A stretch of DNA of 53,302 nucleotides from an uncultured Akkermansia sp. (GCA_904501975.1 CAJGCZ010000011.1:1-53302), one strand, 5' to 3'; positions 14,625 to 23,613 are shown, counted from the stretch's first letter. Notes: generated by a model from the letters alone, not told the origin. Program-made: numbers and translations.

Positions 14625-15971
14625 ATGCTTTCCTACCAGTCAACTCCCCGCAAGTCTCAGGGTATCTCCATCGTCGGCATCGGCGGTGCCGGCGCCGGCA
14701 TTCTGCAATGCTTCGGTGCCTCCAGCGCAGAGAACGTGAAGCTTTACACCGCTTCGTTAGATGAGCGAGTGCGCTTGGCACTGGGTGAAAACTTCCAATT
14801 TATTCAGTTGGGTGGCGGGCTTAACCATGGGCTGGGCTCCGGCGGCGACCCCGAGGTAGGCCGCCGTGCAGCAGAAGACAGCCGCGAGGAGCTGGAAGCC
14901 ATGCTGGAGGACACCCGCCTGCTCGTTATGGTTGCAGGTTTGGGTGGCGGCACCGGCAGCGGTGCAGCCCCCGTACTGGCCAAATTGGCTAAGGAAAAGG
15001 GCGTATTCTTGGTATCCGTGCTCATCATGCCCTTTAGCTTTGAGGGCACACGCCGCCGCGCACAGGCAGAGAAAGCCCACGAGGAGATTGCTCGCCAAAC
15101 GGATATTCTCTTCTGCTTCGAGAACGACTACATGGAAAACCTCTTCAGCAACAACCGTGGTGCCCGTGCCGTTTTTGAGGAGGTAGACCGCGTGCTGGCC
15201 AAGGCCACCGCCGCTATCCCCATGCTGGAGACCTCTCCCGGCTTAATTAATTTGGGACTCGATGAGCTGGCCATGGCGCTGGAGAACAACGATAGCCGCT
15301 GCCTGTTCGGCTCCGGCAAGGGCTATGGCCCCCACCGCGCTGAGAATGCAGCCCGCGCTGCGCTGGAGTCTCCGCTGGTGGCGTACCACGGCGCACTGCG
15401 TTTTGCCCGCACCGTCATTGTGCATGTGGCCGGTGGCGAAAACATGTCTGTTCAAGAGCTCAGAGAAGCCGTAGAAACCGTTAAGAACGCCTTGGCGGAT
15501 GACGATGTAACCATCTTCTTTGGTGCCACGGTGAAGCCGCATTTGGGCGATGAGGTGCGTGTTACCCTCATTGCATCCCTCAATTCTGCTGAGTTTACCA
15601 CCGCCTTAAATAATCCGGAGGCGGCAGCCCCTGCAGCAGAAGCCCCTGCCCCCGCACCGCAAGAGGACGTGGAGGAAAAGGAGACAGAGGCCGCCGCTGA
15701 GGAAGAAGAAGAACCTACCACCCCCGCCGCCGAAGAAGAATCCCCTGAAGAAACGGAAGAGGAGGAAGCCAACAACGATGACGACGAGGAGGAGGGCGTA
15801 ACCACGGTGGAGGAGAACATGCAGCAAGGCGAGCTCATGCCCATGGAGGCCGCCCGCCCGCTGACAGATGCCGACCAGGTGGAACGAGCCCGCAAGCTCT
15901 TTGAAGAGGTGGATTCCCCCTCTGCCTCTTCCCCTTTGCAACACCACGACCTGCGTAATATTTTCCACTAA
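14625..15971 (+). CDS. ftsZ: FtsZ, divergent, with acidic C-terminal linker
   Basis: This 448-residue tubulin-like GTPase forms the division ring. The nucleotide-binding loops are clear: VGIGGAGAG at 17-25 (T1) and the tubulin signature GGGTGSG at 107-113 (T4), followed by a T5-like PFSFEG. The T7 loop, normally NVDFAD and supplying the catalytic aspartates, reads NLGLDE at 209-214. By alignment one catalytic Asp is Gly211 and the other Glu214. The C-terminal linker (about 325-425) is unusually Glu/Asp/Ala-rich, and the tail ends DLRNIFH instead of the canonical FtsZ C-terminal peptide. The position directly behind two ftsA genes supports the call. Confidence 0.9.
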   Translation: MLSYQSTPRKSQGISIVGIGGAGAGILQCFGASSAENVKLYTASLDERVRLALGENFQFIQLGGGLNHGLGSGGDPEVGRRAAEDSREELEAMLEDTRLLVMVAGLGGGTGSGAAPVLAKLAKEKGVFLVSVLIMPFSFEGTRRRAQAEKAHEEIARQTDILFCFENDYMENLFSNNRGARAVFEEVDRVLAKATAAIPMLETSPGLINLGLDELAMALENNDSRCLFGSGKGYGPHRAENAARAALESPLVAYHGALRFARTVIVHVAGGENMSVQELREAVETVKNALADDDVTIFFGATVKPHLGDEVRVTLIASLNSAEFTTALNNPEAAAPAAEAPAPAPQEDVEEKETEAAAEEEEEPTTPAAEEESPEETEEEEANNDDDEEEGVTTVEENMQQGELMPMEAARPLTDADQVERARKLFEEVDSPSASSPLQHHDLRNIFH

Positions 15972-15986
15972 CGGTTGAGCGCCCTC

Positions 15987-16538
15987 ATGCTTGTTGTTCA
16001 CCCCATCGATGCAACAACGGATATGCTCTGCCTGCTCTACGAGGGGGTGCAGGCCTGCCGTTTAACGCAACACCACAGCAAAGCAGAGATAAAGCATGCG
16101 CTGCACCATGCCCTGCCGGCGGAGCGTATTCTGCTGCTGGGGCACGGCAACGATAAGGGGCTGTTATCCCGCACGGATGCCAACGGCGGCGCCGACTACG
16201 ATAGGCTCATCATCAGCCACTCGCACTCCTATTACCTACGCCGCCATGGCCACAATGTGGTGGGTATATGGTGCCATGCCGATTTATTTGCTAAGGCCGA
16301 GGGGCTGCACGGCCTGTTTTCCGGCATGATTATCACGGAAATGAGCGAGGCTGAAGAATACGGCATACCCACCACCCCGGAAGAATTGGCGCACGAGAAC
16401 CTCAAACTGGCGCAACGCCTGCGCGCCCTGTTGGATGAAGGCCTCCCCTTGGCCATGATACCGCAACGCATGGCCTCGGCAGATGATGCACACACGCCGC
16501 TTACCACCTTTAACTACGCGCGGTTTTATTACCTCTAG
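15987..16538 (+). CDS. Uncharacterised protein with possible caspase-like His/Cys pair
   Basis: This 183-residue cytoplasmic protein follows ftsZ after 15 bases and so probably belongs to the same transcript. No family name is assigned. Two motifs stand out. RILLLGHGND (His53-Gly54) follows a hydrophobic strand. HNVVGIWCHADLFA (Cys96) also follows a hydrophobic strand, 43 residues later. This order and spacing resemble the His and Cys motifs of clan CD (caspase, gingipain, CHAT) folds. Other HGN-containing families exist, so protease activity is only a hypothesis. The ATG at 15987 is preferred over a TTG four codons upstream. Only eight bases separate its stop from the convergent hydrolase gene. 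Confidence 0.7.
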   Translation: MLVVHPIDATTDMLCLLYEGVQACRLTQHHSKAEIKHALHHALPAERILLLGHGNDKGLLSRTDANGGADYDRLIISHSHSYYLRRHGHNVVGIWCHADLFAKAEGLHGLFSGMIITEMSEAEEYGIPTTPEELAHENLKLAQRLRALLDEGLPLAMIPQRMASADDAHTPLTTFNYARFYYL

Positions 16539-16546
16539 CCCTGCGC

Positions 16547-17329
16547 TTAGGGGGCAAACTGACGGCGTAGAGTAGTGGTAAAGCCCTCCATGCCGAAAAT
16601 ATCGTTGTGGTCGCACTCAAAGTTGAACACCTTGGGCTCTACAGCCTTAAAGGCACGCATGAGGGCATCTGTACTGCTCGGCGGCACAATAGAATCGTAC
16701 TGTGCGCGCAGAATGCTCACAGGGCAGGTAATATGCGGTGCAAAGTGTGCAGAGTTCCACGAGTCCAACGGCAACAGGCGCGGAATAAAAGGCACCATAT
16801 TGCAAGCTACGGTGGTAATGCTATCGAAGGGGCAAATAAGCACCAAGGCATCCACCTGCTCTGCGGCAGCCACTTGGGTGGCTACCCCGCTACCCAAACT
16901 AAATCCCACTAAGGTGACAGAAGCCGGGGTTCCAAGCTTCTTGCGTGCCACGCTCAGGCAGCGGCGCGCATCCTGCACCAGCAACGCTTCCGACGGCGTA
17001 CCCTCACTATCGCCATAGCCACGATAATTCATCAGCAGGTAGGAGCGCGCGGTATCCGCCTCAGCCAAATCGTTGAGCGCCCCCACATTCATGGCATTGC
17101 CGGTATAAAGCACCACCAAGGGCGTGTGCGCACCACGGTTAAAGAACCACCCGCGCAGGGCCGTGCCATCCTCTGCCTTCAATGAGACGTGCTGCTGCTC
17201 GCTGCCGTAGTTGCAATCCGGCATCTCCATGGATGCCCCGGGATATACCAGCGATGGCGCTGCACAGGCTGATAATCCATACAAGAATACGATACAAAGC
17301 AGGACAACGGCGTATGCTTTTCTCTTCAT
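16547..17329 (-). CDS. Alpha/beta-hydrolase lipoprotein
   Basis: The 260-residue protein has a lipoprotein signal ending LSAC (Cys22) and an alpha/beta-hydrolase domain. The nucleophile elbow is GFSLG with Ser144, the acid is Asp212 in AQYDS and the base is His241 in CDHND. The arrangement matches the Bem46/YqiA-like esterases and peptidases. Substrate unknown; the location is the cell envelope. It starts two bases after the lpxI stop and is the last gene of a minus-strand operon. The start at 17329 is chosen because it gives the signal sequence directly; the frame upstream lies inside lpxI. Confidence 0.85.
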   Translation of the reverse strand: MKRKAYAVVLLCIVFLYGLSACAAPSLVYPGASMEMPDCNYGSEQQHVSLKAEDGTALRGWFFNRGAHTPLVVLYTGNAMNVGALNDLAEADTARSYLLMNYRGYGDSEGTPSEALLVQDARRCLSVARKKLGTPASVTLVGFSLGSGVATQVAAAEQVDALVLICPFDSITTVACNMVPFIPRLLPLDSWNSAHFAPHITCPVSILRAQYDSIVPPSSTDALMRAFKAVEPKVFNFECDHNDIFGMEGFTTTLRRQFAP

Positions 17330-17331
17330 GT

Positions 17332-18510
17332 TTAGCGGAGCGTTAAACGTATACCGGCTTTCTTTGCCGCTTGTTGCACCATGGGCGTGAACATGAAATT
17401 CTCCGTATAACGCATGACCATGGGCGAGGGCGAGCTTCCCTTGCGCCCCAGTAACAGGCCGCACAGCCAATTAGCCAAACGGGCAAAGCGTATGCGCTTC
17501 ATGTATGCCCCGGCACGGGCTATGCACTTGAGGGGGCCTTCCGGGTCTTCCACGGCAATCACTACACCATCGCACACCACGGCAGAGTGGCCAATGCCCA
17601 GCGAATCCAGCGCGCGGGCCAGTTCTTCTGCATGGGCAACATCATCCTCAGCATGCGTAATGGCGGGCACCTGCGGACCATCCGTCGGCATGTGCATACC
17701 ATGCAGTGTAATACCGTGTTTGTTGCACAGCTCTATCACCGCCTGCTTTTGGAAAAGAATGGTGCGGTGCGCCTCAAAAACAATATGGCGCACGTGGTGA
17801 TTCACGCAGTGCTGAATCGTGCGCAAGCCTAGGCAGGGCACATCAAAACGCATATCGTGGCCGGGTTTTGTCACCTTGCACAGGGTAACGGGGCGCTCTG
17901 CAGTGCCACCGCCGTTTTTAATACATTCGTTGGTCCCCTTGAAGGCCTCTACGCAGGTTACTTCCATACCGCGCACCATCAGGCTTTGGCCAATATCCAA
18001 GCGGGCAATTTCTCTGGCCAACTGCATGCCATGGTAAGCCTCCGCCATTTGCTCCGCCGTGGGGGCGGGGCCGGCCAAATGCCCCTCGCCGGGCAACACC
18101 TCCTCCATAAACGCGGTGGAGGGCAGCATTTTCATACCGTAAGAGCCCACATAATCACACACGGCACCAAAAATAGTGTGCGCGTTGCGGCGGTCCAGCT
18201 GCGCCAACAGGCGGCGGGCGGTGGCATCCGGCCACATGGTATAAATGCAGGCAGGCTTAATCTGCCCGGTCATCACCACATGGGTTACGCCGTTTTCCAT
18301 AAAAAACTCGCGCGGCCCCTCCACGGCTCCTACACGGAACTTACGAAAGGCATCGCACAGCGGGGGAATATCCTTGCCTACGGCACCGCGAAAACCAGCC
18401 ACCACCACACGCATACCGGCACGTTTAGCGCCCTCCACCATCAGGCGAGGATACTCACCGGCACCGGCCAGTACACCAATGACATGCTTGCTCGGATCCA
18501 ACGTTTCCAT
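17332..18510 (-). CDS. lpxI: LpxI-type UDP-2,3-diacylglucosamine hydrolase with C-terminal duplication
   Basis: LpxI removes UMP from UDP-2,3-diacylglucosamine to give lipid X in lipid A synthesis. The N-terminal domain (GVLAGAGEYPRLMV, about 11-25) and the C-terminal domain with KPGHDMRFDVP (Asp219, matching the conserved Asp of the family) are intact within about 275 residues. The protein is 392 residues, about 115 longer than typical LpxI. The extension holds a second copy of the domain start: LGIGHSAVVCDGVVIAVE (about 304-321) repeats LDIGQSLMVRGMEVTCVE (171-188), with matching flanks at 288-335 and 156-201. It sits in the operon behind the 2-oxoacid dehydrogenase genes with a 17-base gap. 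Confidence 0.85.
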   Translation of the reverse strand: METLDPSKHVIGVLAGAGEYPRLMVEGAKRAGMRVVVAGFRGAVGKDIPPLCDAFRKFRVGAVEGPREFFMENGVTHVVMTGQIKPACIYTMWPDATARRLLAQLDRRNAHTIFGAVCDYVGSYGMKMLPSTAFMEEVLPGEGHLAGPAPTAEQMAEAYHGMQLAREIARLDIGQSLMVRGMEVTCVEAFKGTNECIKNGGGTAERPVTLCKVTKPGHDMRFDVPCLGLRTIQHCVNHHVRHIVFEAHRTILFQKQAVIELCNKHGITLHGMHMPTDGPQVPAITHAEDDVAHAEELARALDSLGIGHSAVVCDGVVIAVEDPEGPLKCIARAGAYMKRIRFARLANWLCGLLLGRKGSSPSPMVMRYTENFMFTPMVQQAAKKAGIRLTLR

Positions 18511-18527
18511 ACCAGGCAGGGATAAGA

Positions 18528-19775
18528 TTACAGCAGTTCCGGGTGCTCCAGATAGTAGGCGATGCGCTGCATCAGGCGGCCGATGTCGCCGCCGTCCACC
18601 ACGCGGTGGTCAAAGGATGCCACAATCTCTGCCTGCTCCACAGGAATAAAGCACTCTACCTCATCGCTCCACACAGGTGTTTTACGCACCGCACCCACAC
18701 CCAAAATCAAACTTTCGCTGGGCAAGGGCATGGGCGAGGCAAAGGTTAACCCAAAGCCACCGAAATTGGAAACCGTGGCAATGCCGCCACCCACATACAC
18801 GGGGTCCAGCTTGCGCTCACGAGACTGCACAATCACCTTGTTGTAGTCGTCAATCAATTCATCCAGCGTGTACTCGTTCACGCCGCGAATAACGGGCACC
18901 ATCACACCGTCTGCCACCTGCACGGCCACGCCCAAATCAATGCGGCGCGGGGTAAGAATTCGGCCACCCACCATGTAGCCGGCGCACTCCGGGTACTCTG
19001 CCAAGGCTAAAGCCAACGCACGCAGGAAATAGAGGGTAACACCGGGTTTGCGCGGGTGATTGCGGCGGTGCAAGATAATGGGAGCCATGTAAATGGGGCG
19101 CCCTGCACTGGCAATCGGGCGGCGCCACGTGCGCTGCATGCTGCCGGCTACACTGCGGCGCATGGGCGAGGCGGGGCGAGAGGGCCAGCCATCCACATAA
19201 TGAATAAAGTTCTCAAAGTCTTCTATGGTAATGCGGCCATTGGCTCCCGTGCCAATCACATACGCCAAGTCTGCCTCGGTGATGTTGAGCTCATCCATAC
19301 GGGCACGAATGCGCGGGGAGAGATACTGGGCACCACGCATGCGGGCAGGCACGGGCAAGCCCCTGCCCTGCGTATCAATGTGCCCGGTGCGGCCCTCGCG
19401 GTACTCGCCCTCGGTACGGAAGTGTGCGCCGTCTGCCACCAAGGAGGAGCCTTTCTTCTCCCCCGCAGGCTGCACGGCCGCAGCGGCGGCAGCTTCATCC
19501 AACACGGTGGCCCCGGTGCGCTCCACTTCTTCCGGCGTGGCCTCTACCACGGCCATCACGGCACCCACGGGCACGGTCTCGCCCTCGCAAACGGAGATTT
19601 GCTTAACGACACCACCGCAAGAAACCGTCACCGCCATCACGGCTTTATTGGTTTCTACCTCAAACACCTCCTGGTCTTCCTGCACGGTATCTCCGGGGCT
19701 CACCAGCATGCGCATAATGGTGGCTTCTGCAATGGATTCACCCAACTGGGGCATGAGAATGGGAACTAAAGGCAT
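18528..19775 (-). CDS. Dihydrolipoyl acyltransferase (E2) of a 2-oxoacid dehydrogenase
   Basis: The 415-residue E2 has an N-terminal lipoyl domain (1-78; lipoylated Lys44 in ETNKAV) and a peripheral E1/E3-binding domain (about 150-192, YLSPRIRARM...IEDFENFI). The inner-core acyltransferase domain carries the catalytic motif HRVVDGGD at 390-397. It transfers the acyl group from the E1-bound intermediate to CoA. Only one lipoyl domain is present. E1alpha and E1beta lie just upstream, but no E3 (dihydrolipoamide dehydrogenase) is in the window, so it must be supplied from elsewhere. Substrate (pyruvate, branched-chain oxoacid or acetoin) cannot be decided from sequence. Confidence 0.92.
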   Translation of the reverse strand: MPLVPILMPQLGESIAEATIMRMLVSPGDTVQEDQEVFEVETNKAVMAVTVSCGGVVKQISVCEGETVPVGAVMAVVEATPEEVERTGATVLDEAAAAAAVQPAGEKKGSSLVADGAHFRTEGEYREGRTGHIDTQGRGLPVPARMRGAQYLSPRIRARMDELNITEADLAYVIGTGANGRITIEDFENFIHYVDGWPSRPASPMRRSVAGSMQRTWRRPIASAGRPIYMAPIILHRRNHPRKPGVTLYFLRALALALAEYPECAGYMVGGRILTPRRIDLGVAVQVADGVMVPVIRGVNEYTLDELIDDYNKVIVQSRERKLDPVYVGGGIATVSNFGGFGLTFASPMPLPSESLILGVGAVRKTPVWSDEVECFIPVEQAEIVASFDHRVVDGGDIGRLMQRIAYYLEHPELL

Positions 19776-19795
19776 AACGGTATGCTAGGTATAAG

Positions 19796-20770
19796 TTAAA
19801 GGGTTAAAAGGTAACGTACGGCGGCGGCAATATCCTCACTGTGCGGGCGGTGCGCCTTCCACAAGTCCGGATGATAGGGAATGGGGCTCTCCTTAGAGCT
19901 CAGGCGCAGCGGCGGAGCATCCAGCAAATGCAGGCCCTCGGATGCCACGCGGGCTATCACCTCGGCAGCCACGCCACCCCACGGAAAATCCTCGCTCACC
20001 ACCAGCAAGCGCCCGGTGCGCGCCACAGAGGCCAGCACGGTATCAGTATCAATAGGCTTAACGGTGCGCAAATCCACCACCTCAATATGGTAGCCACTGG
20101 TAGCGGCCAATTCCTCGGCAGCCTTCAAAGCCTCGGGCACCATGGCGGAGTAGGTAACCACTGTGGCATGGTAGCCGGGGCGAGCAATGCGGGCTCGCCC
20201 GATGGGCAGCGGGTCGGCATCCGCCCACGTGTCGGCCTTCAGCCAGCGGTACAGGAACTTGTGCTCCAGGAAAACCACCGGATCCGGTATCTGCACCGCC
20301 TGCTTCAGCATGTAATAAGCATCGGCCACCGTGGCGGGGGTAAACACATGCACGCCCGGGAAGTGAGCAAAGAGTGCCTCCACCATCTGGCTATGGTACG
20401 GGCCGCCGCCGGGGGTGCCACCACAGGGCATGCGCAGCGTGACATTCAGCGGCACGCCGGTGCGGAAATAATGCGCCGCAGCGTTGTTGCACATCTGGTT
20501 AAGCGCCAAAATACCGAAATCGGCAAACTGCATTTCGGCAATCGGTTTCATGCCACCCAAGGCTGCACCAATAGCCGTGCCCACAATGGCATCTTCTGCA
20601 ATGGGGGCATTCAGCACCCGACCGGGAAACCGCTCTGCCAACCCCTTGGTTGCCTTAAAGGCACCGCCGAACACGCCGGCAATATCCTCGCCATAGAGAA
20701 ACACCTTGGGGTCTTCCTCCAGCAGCTCAATCATGGCCTGCCTGATGGCATCTATGTAGGTAACACTCAT
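19796..20770 (-). CDS. 2-oxoacid dehydrogenase E1 beta subunit
   Basis: This 324-residue E1beta pairs with the E1alpha gene 23 bases upstream to form a heterotetrameric, thiamine-diphosphate-dependent decarboxylase. The family segments YIDAIRQAM near the N-terminus, GEDIAGVFGGAFKATKGL, EMQFADF and the C-terminal EDFPWGGVAAEVIAR are all present. The start at 20770 gives the usual E1beta N-terminus (MSVTYIDAI); the upstream extension runs into the intergenic gap. It is followed by E2 after 20 bases. Confidence 0.92.
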   Translation of the reverse strand: MSVTYIDAIRQAMIELLEEDPKVFLYGEDIAGVFGGAFKATKGLAERFPGRVLNAPIAEDAIVGTAIGAALGGMKPIAEMQFADFGILALNQMCNNAAAHYFRTGVPLNVTLRMPCGGTPGGGPYHSQMVEALFAHFPGVHVFTPATVADAYYMLKQAVQIPDPVVFLEHKFLYRWLKADTWADADPLPIGRARIARPGYHATVVTYSAMVPEALKAAEELAATSGYHIEVVDLRTVKPIDTDTVLASVARTGRLLVVSEDFPWGGVAAEVIARVASEGLHLLDAPPLRLSSKESPIPYHPDLWKAHRPHSEDIAAAVRYLLTL

Positions 20771-20793
20771 CGTTCTTCTCTTGGGGGTTAGAA

Positions 20794-21768
20794 TTAATAA
20801 CGCTCCGGCTTCCACGAGGTGGAGCTCCAATCTGTCTCAGCAGGCTGCGGCGTGGGCTCCTTCTGAGCCTGCGCCATCGCGCGCTGCACTTCGTCAATGC
20901 TTTCCTGCTGAATAGCCGCCACCTCCTCTGCGGTCAGCCAGCCTTGCTCCTGCACCTGACGGCGAGCCACAATCAGCGGATCGCGGTCGGCATACTCAGC
21001 CTTCAACTCTGCCGGTATATAGGCAGCATCATCGTGCTCGCCATGCCCGCAAAGACGCAGCGTATCTGCCACCACCCACTGGGGCCCCTCGCCCGCACGC
21101 GCGGCGGCTACCGCCTTCTGCATCGTTGCCAAGGTCTGTAAAAAATCCGTGCCATCGCACTCGTGGGTCTGCATGCCATAGCCGCGGCCACGGTCCGCCA
21201 AGCTCTTGCAGGCAAACTCCGATGCATTGGGGGTAGAATACGCAAACTGATTATTGGTAACAACCACCACGATGGGTAATTTTTCCACCGCTATCATGTT
21301 GCAGGCCTCGTGCGTGGCACCTACGGAGGTGGTGCCGTCGCCAATGCACACCATGCCTACCGCGCCGGTCTCGCCCTGCATGCGCTTTGCCAGCATCATG
21401 CCCGCTACCACAGAAGCAATGGCGCCCAAGTGCGATATAGGAGCCGGATTTCCCTCCAGCGGTTTGCCCCAGTGCACATTGCCGTCTCGCCCACGCATGC
21501 AGCCTTCCATGCTGCCCAAATAACAACGGGCACTCTCTAAAACGGAATCACCCCACGCGCAGCGCCCCGCCTGCTCGCGGATGAACGGGCTGTACACATC
21601 CACCCCTCTCTGCAAAAATACAGCCTCGCACGCCGCTACAGCCTCGTGCCCGCGCCCCAAAAAGACGCCACCGTACATTTTGCCGGCTTTATACAGCGCT
21701 GAAAGCTTGGTATCAAACGCCCGCGCCATCTCCATGGCTCGGTAAGCACGCAATCCTACCTCTCTCAT
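20794..21768 (-). CDS. 2-oxoacid dehydrogenase E1 alpha subunit
   Basis: The 324-residue E1alpha carries the thiamine diphosphate motif, GDG at 143-145 through NN at 172-173, and the regulatory-loop-like segment RLCGHGEHDD. Its length fits the E1alpha of PDH, branched-chain and acetoin dehydrogenase complexes. The frame extends to 21960, but a promoter (TTGCGT, 17 bp, TATAAT on the minus strand, 21790-21818) lies in that stretch. The start is therefore MREVGLRAYR at 21768, with a leader of about 15 bases. It is the first gene of the operon E1alpha-E1beta-E2-lpxI-hydrolase. Confidence 0.92.
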   Translation of the reverse strand: MREVGLRAYRAMEMARAFDTKLSALYKAGKMYGGVFLGRGHEAVAACEAVFLQRGVDVYSPFIREQAGRCAWGDSVLESARCYLGSMEGCMRGRDGNVHWGKPLEGNPAPISHLGAIASVVAGMMLAKRMQGETGAVGMVCIGDGTTSVGATHEACNMIAVEKLPIVVVVTNNQFAYSTPNASEFACKSLADRGRGYGMQTHECDGTDFLQTLATMQKAVAAARAGEGPQWVVADTLRLCGHGEHDDAAYIPAELKAEYADRDPLIVARRQVQEQGWLTAEEVAAIQQESIDEVQRAMAQAQKEPTPQPAETDWSSTSWKPERY

Positions 21769-22127
21769 GTCATTTCCGTTCACGCTTTCATTATACGCAT
21801 TCTGCGCACCTAACGCAAGAAGTATTTTTAAGTACGACATACGAAGTCCGAAGGACGAATTGCTAAGCAAAAAAAGGCAATGCTGACGACCAGGCTTCCG
21901 AATAATATCGTGCCGTCTTCCGCTCATCCGCACCCCCCTCCTCCGTCGGCATTTCCTCATGCGACGGAGGTGGCAACCCGTGTGCTCTTTTTTACTTGCT
22001 TAATTCTGCTTCATCATGTAGATTACAGTAGCGTTAGGCAACCGTACACACAATTACACACCCTACTTTATCTCAAAAATATTTTATTTGCAATTAGTGC
22101 AAAATGATAACAAAAAATCGATACATT
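21769..22127. promoter_or_regulatory. Divergent intergenic region at the edge of the AT-rich island
   Basis: It holds the minus-strand E1alpha promoter (TTGCGT 21813-21818, TATAAT 21790-21795). A fragment of a dispersed repeat follows (ACGAAGTCCGAAGGACGAATT, starting near 21840). A plausible plus-strand promoter for the next gene is TTGCTT (21996-22001), 17 bp, TAGATT (22019-22024). At 22039-22057 is a 19-base word found again at 28333-28351. Base composition changes sharply to AT-rich from about 22060. Confidence 0.55.
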
Positions 22128-23138
22128 ATGAAAAATATCCTTATCTATTTAATGATGGCATTTATATTTTTCTCTATGAAAACCCTAGCATGCGAAATAA
22201 CAATTTATGGTCTGGGAAAAGAAAATAGGTTATTTACATGCGATGAAGTTCAATGTATACATGATATTTGGAATGCCTCACAAGTATCTGAAAAAATTCT
22301 TTATGAGAAAGATTTACAAAAATCCGGCTTATACAGCAGGTATGTAACAGTATATAGAAATGGCTCCATCTACATTCTTGATATGTTTGCCTGTAACAAA
22401 TTTTCTTTTCCTTTACGCGATAATGATATACTATTATTCAGCAAAACTCCTTTTTATCATGAAAGCCTCAAGGAAGGCATAGACATAAAGAAAAGCAATT
22501 TACCCCCTCGCTGTATATACCCTATAACCCGGCAGCAGGCATCTGAAATCTGCAACTATTTGTTAGAGTATATAAGCAATTTGGATGTAGAATCCCCAAC
22601 AACTGAATACTACCGCTTTTATAAAAAAATCGCTGACATACCATCATCTAAACAATATAGATTTTACCATGTAAATCAAATGGATAAGCACATGGAGAAT
22701 CTCGAGCGAGATTTGCGGTACGATGATATTATACTCGTCATATTAAAAACTTTTCCGGAGTGGGATAAATTATATGAAATACATTTATTATCCCCTTGCT
22801 GTGCTAGAATGATAAATAAAAACACCGGTGCTATTACCTGTTATGGATTGTATAAAGATAAGTTAGAAAAATCCGATAATAGTATTAATTTTTATTATAA
22901 TTTGCATCTTACAGAAACGTCTTTTCAATGTTCGGATATTACCAATCATGCGTTAATAAAGCACTTGGTAGCCATGGAGATTTATTTGGGCGCAGACGAA
23001 AGGATTATATCCATTACCTGTAAAAATGATAAATTTTATGTAACAATCAAAACTCCCTGCGAAAACGAACTGTATATTCTAGAACATAATTTCCCTCCTC
23101 GCAGATGCGGTCAATATGGAGATGAAAATATACGTTAA
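22128..23138 (+). CDS. Exported orphan protein of the AT-rich island
   Basis: The roughly 336-residue protein has a clear N-terminal signal (MKNILIYLMMAFIFFSMKTL) and no recognised domain. It is rich in Tyr, Asn, Lys and Ile, unlike the GC-rich genes on either side. An alternative start at 22104 would put eight polar residues before the signal, so 22128 is preferred. Its last 50 codons before the tail are duplicated at 24597-24745. By position near an Rhs remnant, and by size and export signal, it could be an immunity protein against a periplasm-acting toxin. That role is an inference. Confidence 0.6.
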   Translation: MKNILIYLMMAFIFFSMKTLACEITIYGLGKENRLFTCDEVQCIHDIWNASQVSEKILYEKDLQKSGLYSRYVTVYRNGSIYILDMFACNKFSFPLRDNDILLFSKTPFYHESLKEGIDIKKSNLPPRCIYPITRQQASEICNYLLEYISNLDVESPTTEYYRFYKKIADIPSSKQYRFYHVNQMDKHMENLERDLRYDDIILVILKTFPEWDKLYEIHLLSPCCARMINKNTGAITCYGLYKDKLEKSDNSINFYYNLHLTETSFQCSDITNHALIKHLVAMEIYLGADERIISITCKNDKFYVTIKTPCENELYILEHNFPPRRCGQYGDENIR

Positions 23139-23224
23139 GGTCCTCACTAAGTTGTAACAGCAATATTTATATGGCTTTTATTTGAAAATTAAGCGTATAA
23201 AGATGTATAGCTATATTTTTCATC

Positions 23225-23252
23225 TTGATTCCTCCCATCATTTTGATATAAT
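23225..23252 (+). promoter_or_regulatory. Promoter of the small lipoprotein gene at 23293
   Basis: TTGATT (23225-23230), 16 bp, perfect TATAAT (23247-23252). Confidence 0.6.
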
Positions 23253-23292
23253 CATTGGTGAGTATTGATTCAATAACCCCGCCCTCTTTCGT

Positions 23293-23613
23293 ATGTTAAA
23301 ATCTACTCTTTCCGTTGTATTATCTCTGTTTTTGGCGATGTCATGTTTTTCGCAGAGAATGACGATTCAGGAATCAACAGGGGATACTTTGCTCAGTTCC
23401 AACGAAAAGAAGGCAGAGAATACATGTGTTGCTAAAGCAGAAAAATCACAACAAGTTACTCGCACCCAATACCTCAGTAACTCCCCATTCCAAGGTGAGA
23501 ATAGCACAAATTCTTACTCCGTGTTTTACGAGTTTAACATTCCTGAACTCGAAATAGAACCCTTTGATTATGGCAATAACTCAAGAACAGAATTTTTGCG
23601 GGTAAAGGAATGA
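23293..23613 (+). CDS. Small predicted lipoprotein, function unknown
   Basis: The 106-residue protein has a hydrophobic signal sequence ending AMSC (Cys18, imperfect lipobox). The mature part is polar and low in predicted structure, with many Ser, Asn and Glu. No family was recognised. A good promoter stands 41 bases upstream, and another exported-protein gene follows after 54 bases, so the two may be cotranscribed. Confidence 0.6.
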   Translation: MLKSTLSVVLSLFLAMSCFSQRMTIQESTGDTLLSSNEKKAENTCVAKAEKSQQVTRTQYLSNSPFQGENSTNSYSVFYEFNIPELEIEPFDYGNNSRTEFLRVKE

